64,000 bases of DNA from Nostoc indistinguendum CM1-VF10 (GTDB lineage Bacteria; Cyanobacteriota; Cyanobacteriia; Cyanobacteriales; Nostocaceae), in assembly GCA_019359215.1 (NCBI GenBank), contig JAHHHS010000022.1, forward strand, positions 1-64,000, read 5' to 3'. Below are positions 46,603 through 54,787 of the stretch, piece after piece (position 1 is the stretch's first letter; each line of letters opens with the position of its first letter). Under the pieces are notes generated by a model. That model was not told where the DNA came from, ran no database searches, and was given only the letters and a program-made list of their open reading frames with translations. The translations under genes and the position numbers were made by a program.

Positions 46603-47865
46603 ATGAGTCGTCCAATTCAAATTAAGAAACATCCTTTTCCGTCTCTACTTTATCTGGAGTGGATACTACTGTCGATCACTGCTTTGATAGCAGTTATACC
46701 ACCCCCGTTACGGCGATTTCGCCCAAAATTTCCAGAACTAACAATTTGTGGTTTGTTTCCAGACTTATCAATTTGTAATTTATTGCCAGAACTGTCAATT
46801 TATAGTCTGATTGTTTTTGCACTAATGGGCTTAAAATTACCCACTAGTAATAGGAATAAAATAATATATACAATTTTTGGAATATTATTAATTTTAATTA
46901 CTGAACTTTTTGGTGAAAGATTCGCCCGCTTATTCCCTTTCCTTTACATAATTTTAGTTACTCGAAGTTGCCTAATATTTAAATTGCCTGGGCGTTTATT
47001 CGTTACTAGTTTATCATTTGCATTATTTCTCTTTACTACACAACTCAAATACCAGATGTTCAATTTTCAAGCGTCTCCACAGGCACAAGAGCGTTTTCGA
47101 TTTCTTAGCTTGAATTGGTCGTTGGTATTTGGCTTAAGTTTAGTTTTTGTGTTGTTGATGATGAATGCAGTATTATCTGAACGGCACAGTCGAGAAAAGC
47201 TAGCGATCGCTAATGAAAAACTCCGTCAATATGCCACGCAAATTGAAAATCAAGCTACCTTAGAAGAACGCAACCGCATTGCTCGTGAAATTCATGATTC
47301 ATTAGGACATTCTCTAACTGCTTTAAATCTACAATTAGAAACTGCTTTAAAATTGTGGCAATTTAACCCAGGTAAAGCTGAAACATTTCTAGCAACAGCA
47401 AAGGAATTAGGTTCTAAAGCACTAAATGATGTCCGTCAGTCTGTTTCTACTATGCGTTCTAATCCTTTACAAGAGCAATCTTTAGAACGTGCGATCGCTA
47501 GTCTTGCAGAAAGTTTTCATCGCTCAAATGGCATTTTACCAATTTATCAAATCAACCTGGAATATCCTCTACCACCTGAAATAAACACAGCTATTTACCG
47601 GATTACTCAAGAATCTTTGACAAATATATCTAAATATGCATATGCAACAGAGGTTAAATTAGAACTCGCTACGGCTAGAGGCAATTTGCGATTGATAATT
47701 CAAGATAATGGTAGAGGTTTTGATTTAGGGCAGAATACTACTGGTTTTGGACTTCATAGTATGCGCGATCGCACTTTAGCACTTGGAGGTGAGTTTAATA
47801 TTAATAGCGCTCCTGGTTCTGGTTGCAAAATTACAGTTAATATTCCCTTAACGAGGTTGACATAA
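46603..47865 (+). CDS. NarL-family sensor histidine kinase (HisKA_3)
   Basis: 420 residues. The first 190 residues are mostly membrane helices (five or six) with no recognised sensor domain. A linker coiled coil ([20 protein letters not shown]) leads to the HisKA_3 dimer helix with the phosphoacceptor in [15 protein letters not shown], and the HATPase with [17 protein letters not shown] (N-box) and [24 protein letters not shown] (G-box). It overlaps its response regulator gene by one base. The signal is unknown; the divergent Spy-like gene hints at envelope state. Confidence 0.9.
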   Translation: MSRPIQIKKHPFPSLLYLEWILLSITALIAVIPPPLRRFRPKFPELTICGLFPDLSICNLLPELSIYSLIVFALMGLKLPTSNRNKIIYTIFGILLILITELFGERFARLFPFLYIILVTRSCLIFKLPGRLFVTSLSFALFLFTTQLKYQMFNFQASPQAQERFRFLSLNWSLVFGLSLVFVLLMMNAVLSERHSREKLAIANEKLRQYATQIENQATLEERNRIAREIHDSLGHSLTALNLQLETALKLWQFNPGKAETFLATAKELGSKALNDVRQSVSTMRSNPLQEQSLERAIASLAESFHRSNGILPIYQINLEYPLPPEINTAIYRITQESLTNISKYAYATEVKLELATARGNLRLIIQDNGRGFDLGQNTTGFGLHSMRDRTLALGGEFNINSAPGSGCKITVNIPLTRLT

Positions 47866-48527
47866 TGATTAAAGTGCTGCTGGTAGATGATCAAGGTTTA
47901 ATTCGTCAAGGATTAAGAGCGTTATTAGAATTAGAACCAGATTTAGAGATAGTGGGAGAAGCAGAAAACGGTGAACAAGCAATTAATTTAGTTACTGAAT
48001 TTCAGCCAGATGTAGTATTGCTAGATATTAGAATGCCTATCATGGATGGAGTTGCAGCTACGCGAGAAATTCAAAAGCGTTTTACCAAAACTAAAATTTT
48101 AGTACTGACGACTTTTGATGATGATGAATATGTATCCGCAGCACTGCAAAATGGGGCAATGGGTTATTTATTGAAAGATACACCTTCAGAAGAATTAGCT
48201 GTTGCTATTCGTGCCGTTTATAAAGGATATACTCAATTAGGCCCAGGTATAGTGAAAAAACTATTAACTCAGTTCTCTAATGGTACACTAACCCATTCAC
48301 CACCTGTACCATCTAGTTTAGCTGAACTCACTCCTAGAGAAAAAGAGGTTTTGCGGTTAATAGCTACAGGCGCTAGTAATCGAGAAATTGCTCAGGAACT
48401 CTACATTTCTGAGGGGACGGTAAAAAATCATGTTACAAATATTTTAAATCGGTTAAATTTGCGCGATCGCACTCAAGCTGCAATTTGGGCAAATACCTAT
48501 TTCTCCTATTTGAATGAGCAAAATTAA
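47865..48527 (+). CDS. NarL/FixJ-type response regulator
   Basis: 220 residues: receiver domain ([20 protein letters not shown]; phosphorylated Asp in [14 protein letters not shown]; Lys in [10 protein letters not shown]) and a C-terminal LuxR-type helix-turn-helix ([20 protein letters not shown], then [20 protein letters not shown]). It is translationally coupled to the kinase (the kinase TAA and the ATG overlap as TAATG). All active-site residues are present, so it should be a working transcription factor. Confidence 0.93.
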   Translation: MIKVLLVDDQGLIRQGLRALLELEPDLEIVGEAENGEQAINLVTEFQPDVVLLDIRMPIMDGVAATREIQKRFTKTKILVLTTFDDDEYVSAALQNGAMGYLLKDTPSEELAVAIRAVYKGYTQLGPGIVKKLLTQFSNGTLTHSPPVPSSLAELTPREKEVLRLIATGASNREIAQELYISEGTVKNHVTNILNRLNLRDRTQAAIWANTYFSYLNEQN

Positions 48528-48756
48528 ATAATTTAAAATTCAAAATTGCAACTATTCTCTATATTCGGCAAGTTCTGCTTAAGATTGTGCTGATTATTTT
48601 GAAGCTTTGTTTTTGCCAACACTAATAAAACGCAGATTGTTTAAAGTATTTTTCCATATCTAAACACAAAAAAAATAATGCTACGTATGCGTAATATATA
48701 TTATTGAATTTTGCCTTGATTTCATGTTGCATTTTCGTAAAAACCTGTTAAATTAC

Positions 48757-48774
48757 TTTACAGGCAGTTATAAC
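48757..48774 (+). promoter_or_regulatory. HLR1-like RpaB-binding element upstream of the hli gene
   Basis: TTTACAGGCAGTTATAAC: two half-sites (TTTACA and GTTATA) at the 10-base period of the cyanobacterial HLR1 consensus, one mismatch in the second; a further GTTACAAC follows at 48776. It lies about 31 bases before the ATG, a position close to the promoter. RpaB control of hli genes is established in Synechocystis and Synechococcus; this assignment is by pattern only. Confidence 0.5.
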
Positions 48775-48805
48775 TGTTACAACATAAAAGCTCGGAGTAT
48801 TATTT

Positions 48806-48985
48806 ATGGCGGACGTTAAGAAGACTACGGCTTCGGTTCCAGAAGATCCTAATGCTTTGCGCTGGGGCTTCACTCCTCAGAGCGAAAATTGGAACGGTCG
48901 TTTTGCAATGATTGGTTTTTTATCTGCCGTCGCACTTGAAGTGTTTTCTGGTCAAGGGATTTTACACTTCTGGGGCATTTTATAG
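48806..48985 (+). CDS. High-light-inducible chlorophyll-binding protein (Hlip/Scp)
   Basis: 59 residues read directly: [20 protein letters not shown], then [20 protein letters not shown] and [31 protein letters not shown] is the chlorophyll-binding helix signature (E and N/R ligands) of high-light-inducible proteins, one membrane span in the thylakoid. These proteins bind chlorophyll and carotenoid and protect photosystem II assembly and photosystems under stress. An HLR1-like element sits upstream and a hairpin terminator follows, so it is a single-gene unit. Confidence 0.93.
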   Translation: MADVKKTTASVPEDPNALRWGFTPQSENWNGRFAMIGFLSAVALEVFSGQGILHFWGIL

Positions 48986-49023
48986 ATTTAAACGTTTTTA
49001 CCTTCATTTAGATAATTAGGCAA

Positions 49024-49053
49024 GGCAGCGATTAGCAAGATCGCCTGCCTTTC
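49024..49053. terminator. Terminator hairpin after the hli gene
   Basis: GGCAGCGAT (49024-49032) pairs with ATCGCCTGCC (49040-49049) with one bulge, followed by TTTCCTTT. It lies between the convergent hli and minus-strand genes. Confidence 0.65.
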
Positions 49054-49071
49054 CTTTAACAGAAAATTCTT

Positions 49072-50163
49072 TTACCGTGACGAGCGAAATATTACACGAC
49101 CTGGAGACTCTTCCTGATTAATTCGCGCATATACTCGAAGACAAGTTAATACTTCACCAGGAATACCACCACAGTCTAGTTGTAAGTCATCCTTGGATGA
49201 AGCACAGATATCTGCATAAAGTCCCGATAATTGGCGAATTCGCACTTCATTACCTGCATTAATAGCTTCGTCAGCAACTTTCTTCAGGATGCGCCGTGAT
49301 TCATGTTGTAGCTTTCCCCACCAAGAATAGCGTTCAGCCGGTGGTACAAATACTAGGGAATGTATAGCTTCGTCCATGTCAATCCAAGCACGGAGAGTTG
49401 ATAGGGGATCAGTGTTTTTCTCTGCTTTTTGGGTGCGTTGGAAGCGATCGCTTAAAGCATCAATGTATTGATCGCGCTGTTCTGGTTTGGAGTGTAAAGA
49501 AATGACATCAAAGCTAAAAACGTTCTTTAAAGCATGATGTAAATCTGGGTCTATTTCGATAAAATTCATATATAAAAATAGGAATGCTGCTGGTAAATCG
49601 GATGTATTACCTTGGGCAATTTGAGAATTTGAAAGTGCTTGAGGATACAAGCTCAATCCCTGAGTTTGAACAGTACCACTAAGTCCGGGGTAGATAATTT
49701 CATCACGGATAAAGGGAAGTTGATAAAGGTTAGAATTATCTGCGATCGCACCAACTTCTTGAGCTAAATCTAAGATGCGCGATCGCCAAGTTGCAGCCAA
49801 ATCCTCTGGTACTCGCAGCAGTTTGCGTTGAATCTCGTTCCACAAATCAGAGTCCGTTGTGCTTTGCAGTTGGGAATTACCCAGATAATAATTAAGTTCT
49901 GAGTCAGAATCAAAAACTTCCCGCAGATGACTTAGTTTTAAATCATCTGGCGCATCTTCCCAACCAGTATTTTGCTGTGGAGGTGCAGGTTCCAACAGGT
50001 TATGAAGTTCTTGCAGCGCCTCATCGCATATTTTAGCTCCTGGATCTAGTGGTAATTCTGTGCGAGCCTGATTTAAAGTCGCCTCTAGCCCATACAAACT
50101 AAACCGCAGTAATTGGGCTAACTCTGAGTTTTCTATCTCTAATAATTGACGCAAGTGCTGCAT
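49072..50163 (-). CDS. Unknown 363-residue protein, third member of the chaperone/dynamin module
   Basis: Not recognised. Starting at ATG 50163 (GGAGGTG at 6 bases; the frame runs on to a TTG at 50178) it is a soluble, mostly helical, acidic protein: LRQLLEIENSELAQLLRFSL, DAPDDLKLSHLREVFDSDSE, and AAFLFLYMNFIEIDPDLHHA in the middle. The C-terminal third carries WWGKLQHESRRILKKVADEA and ends RVIFRSSR. No catalytic motif, signal peptide or membrane helix is visible. It follows the Hsp70-like gene by 173 bases of repeat DNA on the same strand. By position it could be the counterpart of SrfA in Srf operons; sequence alone does not show this. Confidence 0.65.
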   Translation of the reverse strand: MQHLRQLLEIENSELAQLLRFSLYGLEATLNQARTELPLDPGAKICDEALQELHNLLEPAPPQQNTGWEDAPDDLKLSHLREVFDSDSELNYYLGNSQLQSTTDSDLWNEIQRKLLRVPEDLAATWRSRILDLAQEVGAIADNSNLYQLPFIRDEIIYPGLSGTVQTQGLSLYPQALSNSQIAQGNTSDLPAAFLFLYMNFIEIDPDLHHALKNVFSFDVISLHSKPEQRDQYIDALSDRFQRTQKAEKNTDPLSTLRAWIDMDEAIHSLVFVPPAERYSWWGKLQHESRRILKKVADEAINAGNEVRIRQLSGLYADICASSKDDLQLDCGGIPGEVLTCLRVYARINQEESPGRVIFRSSR

Positions 50164-50214
50164 GAATCTCACCTCCAAATATTACTTGTATGTGATTCGT
50201 AGCGAATTAAACTT

Positions 50215-50330
50215 GGCAAACCTCTGCGCCCCTTAGCGTTTACTCCGCGCCCCTCTGCGTTTAAAAATCTTAATTTTTTTCAACGCAGAGGAACGCAGAG
50301 GTTAGCGCAGAGGAACACAAAGGTTTAATG
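50215..50330. repeat. CGCAGAGG-type intergenic repeats
   Basis: Repeated units such as CCTCTGCGTTT on one side and AACGCAGAGGAACGCAGAGG on the other; the two halves are partly inverted, so the spacer can fold into a long imperfect hairpin. Similar units lie inside the element at 38718-38845. Confidence 0.6.
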
Positions 50331-50336
50331 CAATAG

Positions 50337-53312
50337 TTAATGTACACCGCAAAATGGATCGCGTTCTTTATCAACTTCGTTTGGCTGCAATTCTAATTCG
50401 GCAAGATAAACGCATCCCTCTTCTTTTAGGCATTCCTGATTATTTGATGTCCAGTAAGGGATTTCACCGGCGTGCATCCGTAGAATACCTTGATCATCGA
50501 GAGTTACCCGATATTGGCAAGGGTAATCTGTTGTCACATCTGGTTTGCTGAGTGCGCCAATTCTTATCCATTTTTTGCTGTTAGTTTCGGCATCTGTTTG
50601 ATAAATATAGAAAGTGTGTTGTCCAGTTTGCGGGAAGGGAGGTAAAGGATTACTAATTAACCCAATTCCTGGTTCCGTCACACCATCGCGCAGATAGTGA
50701 AATTTTTTGAATAATTTACTACCATCATTTCCTACTTCAAACACAAGATGATAGGCATCTGGTTGATCAACAGTTGCAGACTCAATCACATTGACGGCAA
50801 TATCACCATCATTTAAATCTTTATTAAAGCGTTCTACAGCAATATTCCAGTTCAATTTACCATCAGCAAATAGCGGTGATGTTTCTGAAACTACTGATTC
50901 CAAATCGATACCAGGAATATCAATTAGATAATGGGGGTTTCCCTGACAAAGCAACACACTAAATTCAAGGGTTTGGTCAATTTCAAACTGAACTTTAATT
51001 TTTCTCAAAAACTCTGCTTCTTGCATTCCCAGTTTATTCATGAGATTTTTGCCGTCGAAGCTACCCCATAATCGTAAATCTCCATCTTCGTAGTCTTGAC
51101 GGTAAATAATATTAGTTAATTGGATTCCTTGCCATGCAGTACGAACTTTGGCAACAGTTTCCGAAGGTGCTAGTTGATATAGTTCTTGTCCAGCCTTGAA
51201 TATGGTTAGTAAATCGTTACTTTGGGTTTTGCGTTTGAAGTTGCAGGGCAAATAATAAAACAGATTTTTGACATCAATTTCTAGCTGGTTGGCTCCCTTA
51301 CGCAGCAAGCTTTTAGACTCTTCTGGATCGAATCTCAATCTTCGTAGCTTCTCGGCATAGCAAGCACCAGCAGAGGTGGCTAATTTGGTAAATTCCAGCA
51401 CAAAAGTAATTCGCTCTGGATTCCACACAAAATATGGAGATTTACTAAATTCTTGGTAGATTTGGCGCTGCACTATGTCTAAATTACAAGTTTTTCCAGA
51501 CAGAATTAACCAATCAACTTTTTGGGAATTCCAAGAATCTTTGGTGATATCATCAGGACGCAAGCGACTTTCCATCAATCCTTTGGCAATACCGATCGCT
51601 TCTTTTATTCCTGAAACGGCGGCTCGTTCAAATTGCTGGTTATCTAAGGTGATGCAGATGTTATTTGGATCTTTGACTTGCAATTTAATACCGCTTTGGG
51701 TGAGCAATTCGGAAATTTCTTGCTCAGAAAGCGTGAAAGTTAGTAGAGAATTATCTGCTGGTGGCTTTTGCCCAAGTTTAAGTTTAGCTGCTTCTGCATG
51801 ATCCCAGAGGATATAAAAGGATTGCAGGCGTTGGGGTGCTTGTTGCCAACGGGTAGGTAATACTTTCTCAGCAGTATCTAAGGCATCTTTGTAAGCAATA
51901 TCGCCTTGTGGATTCTCTTTATCTAGATATTTTAAAAGACTGCCAGTTTTGAATTTGCCTTGTTCTAAAAAGCGCTCGTTTAACTCAGAGCTAATTAAAT
52001 CTTCTAGTTTTTCGCTTTCAATATCACCTGTTGTTACTGATGTCAATAAAAAGTCTGCGATCGCAACTTTTAATAATCTAAAAATTCGCAGTGTAATTAA
52101 CTCACCGCCTAACTGTAAATGACCAGATGAACCTAATAGTTTGGGAGTGAGTTTATAGTAGCGTCCTCCTAAACCTCGATCTTCATAATCGGCAAAGCTA
52201 GGAGTTTTATCTTCTAAAGTCAGTTCAATTAAAGCTAAGTCTGTGGTTCCCCCGCCAATATCCAAAACGAGGACATTTTGTGACCATTTATTTCCTACTT
52301 GGCGACAACGAGTTTTGAATGACTCAATCCCAATGTTGAGATTACCGCCAAATTCTCGCCATAAAAAGAATATCGCCACAGAAACAGCTTCATCATAAGC
52401 AGTTTGTACATCATCGATCCCCAACTGCTCAACTAATTCCTTAACTTCCTTGCGAACAACTGGTGGGGCGACAGTGGGGTAGGTGACAACTGCTGTTAAA
52501 AAATTCCCTTCTGAAAACCTGCGTTGGGCGCGTTGGCGGTAATCTTCAGTTAACTCGATTAAATGCGCCCAAGCAGATTGGATCAGTTGGTTAGCGGTAA
52601 TTAATTCTTCTTCACCATCTAAAATAACTGGAAACAAACGATCTTGACCAAAATAGCGTTTGGGTGAATGGTGAAATCTACTGATGATTTCCTTTAAAAA
52701 ACTGCTTGTACCTTGAGCGATCGCTTTTTTTCGGTTATCTCTAGCTTCCCTTCCCATTCGCAGTTTTAAATCGCTTAACTGCGAAATTTCCGACTCGCTG
52801 GGGATTTCCGTATCGCGGCGATCAATATCCAGCACAACTGGGATTAGATTTTGCGACTCTAGCGTAGGGACGCGGAACACCTCATGATAAATTTGGTAAA
52901 GTTTTTTGCTGACAGCACGGCGGAATCTCTCGCTGTTTCCTAAAGAAAGTTCAATTTGGCGAAGTGCTTCTAAAAATCGCTCTCTATTGTCACTTTCAAA
53001 AACTTCGCTCAATCGGCTGGGTTCTATCTCCAGGTTTCTGCTAATTTCTGCGATAAACTTTTCCCAATCATCAGCGCTGACATCAGGTAAAGCCACTGAA
53101 GCAGGAGAACTCAGCCATTGTGATAAGCGATCGCGCAACCGCATTTCTTGTTCTTTTGGGAGAACTTCTGCGATCGGTACTTCAATTGGGTCGAAAAGTG
53201 TAACTGTGGAATTCGATGTACCAAAATCTAAAGCAAACCATCCTGGAAATCTTTTTTGTTGTTTCTCGCTTGGTTCTTGATCGTTATATTTATTGAGTTG
53301 AAAAGGGTTCAT
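50337..53312 (-). CDS. Large Hsp70/actin-fold ATPase, SrfB-like
   Basis: 991 residues. The ASKHA fold is shown by FALDFGTSNSTVTLFDP (phosphate-1, about residue 27), NVLVLDIGGGTTDLALIEL (phosphate-2, about 350) and DWLILSGKTCNLDIVQRQI (adenosine loop, about 605). A helical insert separates phosphate-1 from the rest, and about 330 residues follow the ATPase core, ending in a Cys-containing tail (QECLKEEGCVYLAELELQ). Size and architecture resemble SrfB of enterobacteria, a protein of unproven role encoded beside the dynamin-like SrfC. The ATG at 53312 is in front of a short polar leader. It is probably a chaperone-like ATPase that works with the dynamin-like GTPase upstream; the partnership is inference from gene order. 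Confidence 0.7.
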   Translation of the reverse strand: MNPFQLNKYNDQEPSEKQQKRFPGWFALDFGTSNSTVTLFDPIEVPIAEVLPKEQEMRLRDRLSQWLSSPASVALPDVSADDWEKFIAEISRNLEIEPSRLSEVFESDNRERFLEALRQIELSLGNSERFRRAVSKKLYQIYHEVFRVPTLESQNLIPVVLDIDRRDTEIPSESEISQLSDLKLRMGREARDNRKKAIAQGTSSFLKEIISRFHHSPKRYFGQDRLFPVILDGEEELITANQLIQSAWAHLIELTEDYRQRAQRRFSEGNFLTAVVTYPTVAPPVVRKEVKELVEQLGIDDVQTAYDEAVSVAIFFLWREFGGNLNIGIESFKTRCRQVGNKWSQNVLVLDIGGGTTDLALIELTLEDKTPSFADYEDRGLGGRYYKLTPKLLGSSGHLQLGGELITLRIFRLLKVAIADFLLTSVTTGDIESEKLEDLISSELNERFLEQGKFKTGSLLKYLDKENPQGDIAYKDALDTAEKVLPTRWQQAPQRLQSFYILWDHAEAAKLKLGQKPPADNSLLTFTLSEQEISELLTQSGIKLQVKDPNNICITLDNQQFERAAVSGIKEAIGIAKGLMESRLRPDDITKDSWNSQKVDWLILSGKTCNLDIVQRQIYQEFSKSPYFVWNPERITFVLEFTKLATSAGACYAEKLRRLRFDPEESKSLLRKGANQLEIDVKNLFYYLPCNFKRKTQSNDLLTIFKAGQELYQLAPSETVAKVRTAWQGIQLTNIIYRQDYEDGDLRLWGSFDGKNLMNKLGMQEAEFLRKIKVQFEIDQTLEFSVLLCQGNPHYLIDIPGIDLESVVSETSPLFADGKLNWNIAVERFNKDLNDGDIAVNVIESATVDQPDAYHLVFEVGNDGSKLFKKFHYLRDGVTEPGIGLISNPLPPFPQTGQHTFYIYQTDAETNSKKWIRIGALSKPDVTTDYPCQYRVTLDDQGILRMHAGEIPYWTSNNQECLKEEGCVYLAELELQPNEVDKERDPFCGVH

Positions 53313-53530
53313 TATAGTATCACTTTCTGTTGTTTGTTTTATACCTGGCTAAAAACTGTAATGTTCTATCATAAAATTACAAATTTAGAGAATCTTTGGT
53401 CTTGTACCACTGATTCTCTTTAGCACTGGCTTTTGTATTTGGCGCGATATCTACGTTGGGCTACGCTTTTATATGAAAGGGCATAGGCATAGCCCAAACT
53501 AGGCGATCGCTATGAAAATTGCAGCAGTTA

Positions 53531-53878
53531 TTAAGTTGATGTTGAAGATTCTTGTTCAGTTGCAAGTCTTACTTGTTCGACTTGTTCGATAGTTAAATCA
53601 AGTAACCTTGCAATCTCTTCTATCGAAATACCATAAGCTAAACACCGAGGTATAAGTTCAAGTTTTGCTAGTTATCGTCCTTGTTGTATTCCTTCTTGTA
53701 CTCCTTTTTGTAGTCCTTTTTCTCGTATTTCTTCTAGTGCTTGTTTTAGCCCTTCTTGTCGTCCTTCTTCTTTAGCTTCTCGATAAACCCTAGTTTCTTG
53801 TAACTTAATTTCAAACATAGCCTCTACCTCTCCACTACTTAAGTTTGCAAATTTATAACCAGTAATTGTTGTGATTAC
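53531..53878 (-). pseudogene. Duplicated 3' end of the DUF2887 nuclease gene, broken
   Basis: Translation gives VITTITGYKFANLSSGEVEA, MFEIKLQETRVYREAKEEGR, then a Gln/Glu/Gly repeat, GR, TAA (53672-53674), LAKLELIPRCLAYGISIEEI and ARLLDLTIEQVEQVRLATEQ, ending in TAA at 53531. It repeats the last third of the intact gene upstream. The stop stands where the intact gene has EQ. Its first codons overlap the last bases of the intact gene in another frame, so the duplication joint is the place where the intact frame ends. Confidence 0.8.
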
Positions 53879-54774
53879 TCAGATGCAAGCCTTACTTGTT
53901 CGATGCTTAAATTCAGTAATTTGGCAACCTCTCCCATCGACATACCAAGAGCTAAGAAGTGAGGTACAAGTTCAAGTTTTGCTTGTTCTCGTCCTCGTTG
54001 TAGTCCTACTTCTAGCCCTTGTTCTCGTCCTAGTTCTAATCCTTGTTCTCGTCCTAGTTCCAATCCTTGTTCTAGTCCCTCTTGTTTCGCTTCTTGATAA
54101 ACTCTAGTTTCTTCTAACTTAACTCCTAACATTGCCTCTACCTCTTCACGACTTAAGTTGGCAAATTTATAAACTGCAATCGTTGTGATTACATCTATTA
54201 TCTCCTCCTTCGCTAAAACAGTTATCTGTTCTTGTTGCACCCGCTCAATTAAACGTTTCGCTTCTTGCACCATTTGAGTATCTGAGGCAATAGTTAACTG
54301 CATCAAACTAATACCTACTTTTTGCTCATCAGGACTACCTAACTCATCTAAATAAATCCGTTGTACTTGGGAACTGTTCAGTAACGATCTGTGAATAGTA
54401 GTGTTTTCCGGTTCCAAGCTGCGAGACTGTAAAATAATTACTCCGTACCAGTCATCGTAAAGCGACGGGTTACGATACATATACAGCATGGATTCCGAGA
54501 AAAACCGATGGTACAGTAACTCATCTTTTTGGAATTGTACCTCAGCAAAAAAGATCATCTGAGATGTTGCATCAGGTGGAGGTAAAAATACCCCATCAAT
54601 CCGAAATGTTGGTTCTTTAACTTCAACTGATTCAAAGCGATAGCTAGCAGCTTCGGCTGGTGGCTGTTCTACTAACTCGAAAAACAATCCTGGGACACGT
54701 TTGAAAATTGCATAAAAAATCGCATCACGTCTCACAAATACATCCTCATAACCTAGCCGATCGCAATCAGTCAC
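53875..54774 (-). CDS. DUF2887 / Rpn-type PD-(D/E)XK nuclease-like protein
   Basis: 299 residues. The start is GTG 54774 (MTDCDRLGYEDVFVRRDAIF). FRIDGVFLPP, then FFAEVQFQKDELLYHRFFSE carry the D-(x)n-ExQ type motif of the PD-(D/E)XK fold in DUF2887/Rpn proteins, which are transposase-related recombination-promoting nucleases. Residues 225-265 are a repetitive (EQGLELGR) coiled segment and the C-terminal 30 residues (MGEVAKLLNLSIEQV) look like a helix-turn-helix. It starts 13 bases after the dynamin-like stop, so it sits inside the presumed operon. The C-terminus is shortened by the duplication joint: relatives would continue beyond LASE. Confidence 0.82.
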   Translation of the reverse strand: MTDCDRLGYEDVFVRRDAIFYAIFKRVPGLFFELVEQPPAEAASYRFESVEVKEPTFRIDGVFLPPPDATSQMIFFAEVQFQKDELLYHRFFSESMLYMYRNPSLYDDWYGVIILQSRSLEPENTTIHRSLLNSSQVQRIYLDELGSPDEQKVGISLMQLTIASDTQMVQEAKRLIERVQQEQITVLAKEEIIDVITTIAVYKFANLSREEVEAMLGVKLEETRVYQEAKQEGLEQGLELGREQGLELGREQGLEVGLQRGREQAKLELVPHFLALGMSMGEVAKLLNLSIEQVRLASE

Positions 54775-54787
54775 TTTCTGAGTTAGC

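Noticed and set aside
53871..54107. Plus-strand open frame rich in Val and Leu
   Set aside because: It is the antisense of the EQGLELGR repeat in the DUF2887 gene.
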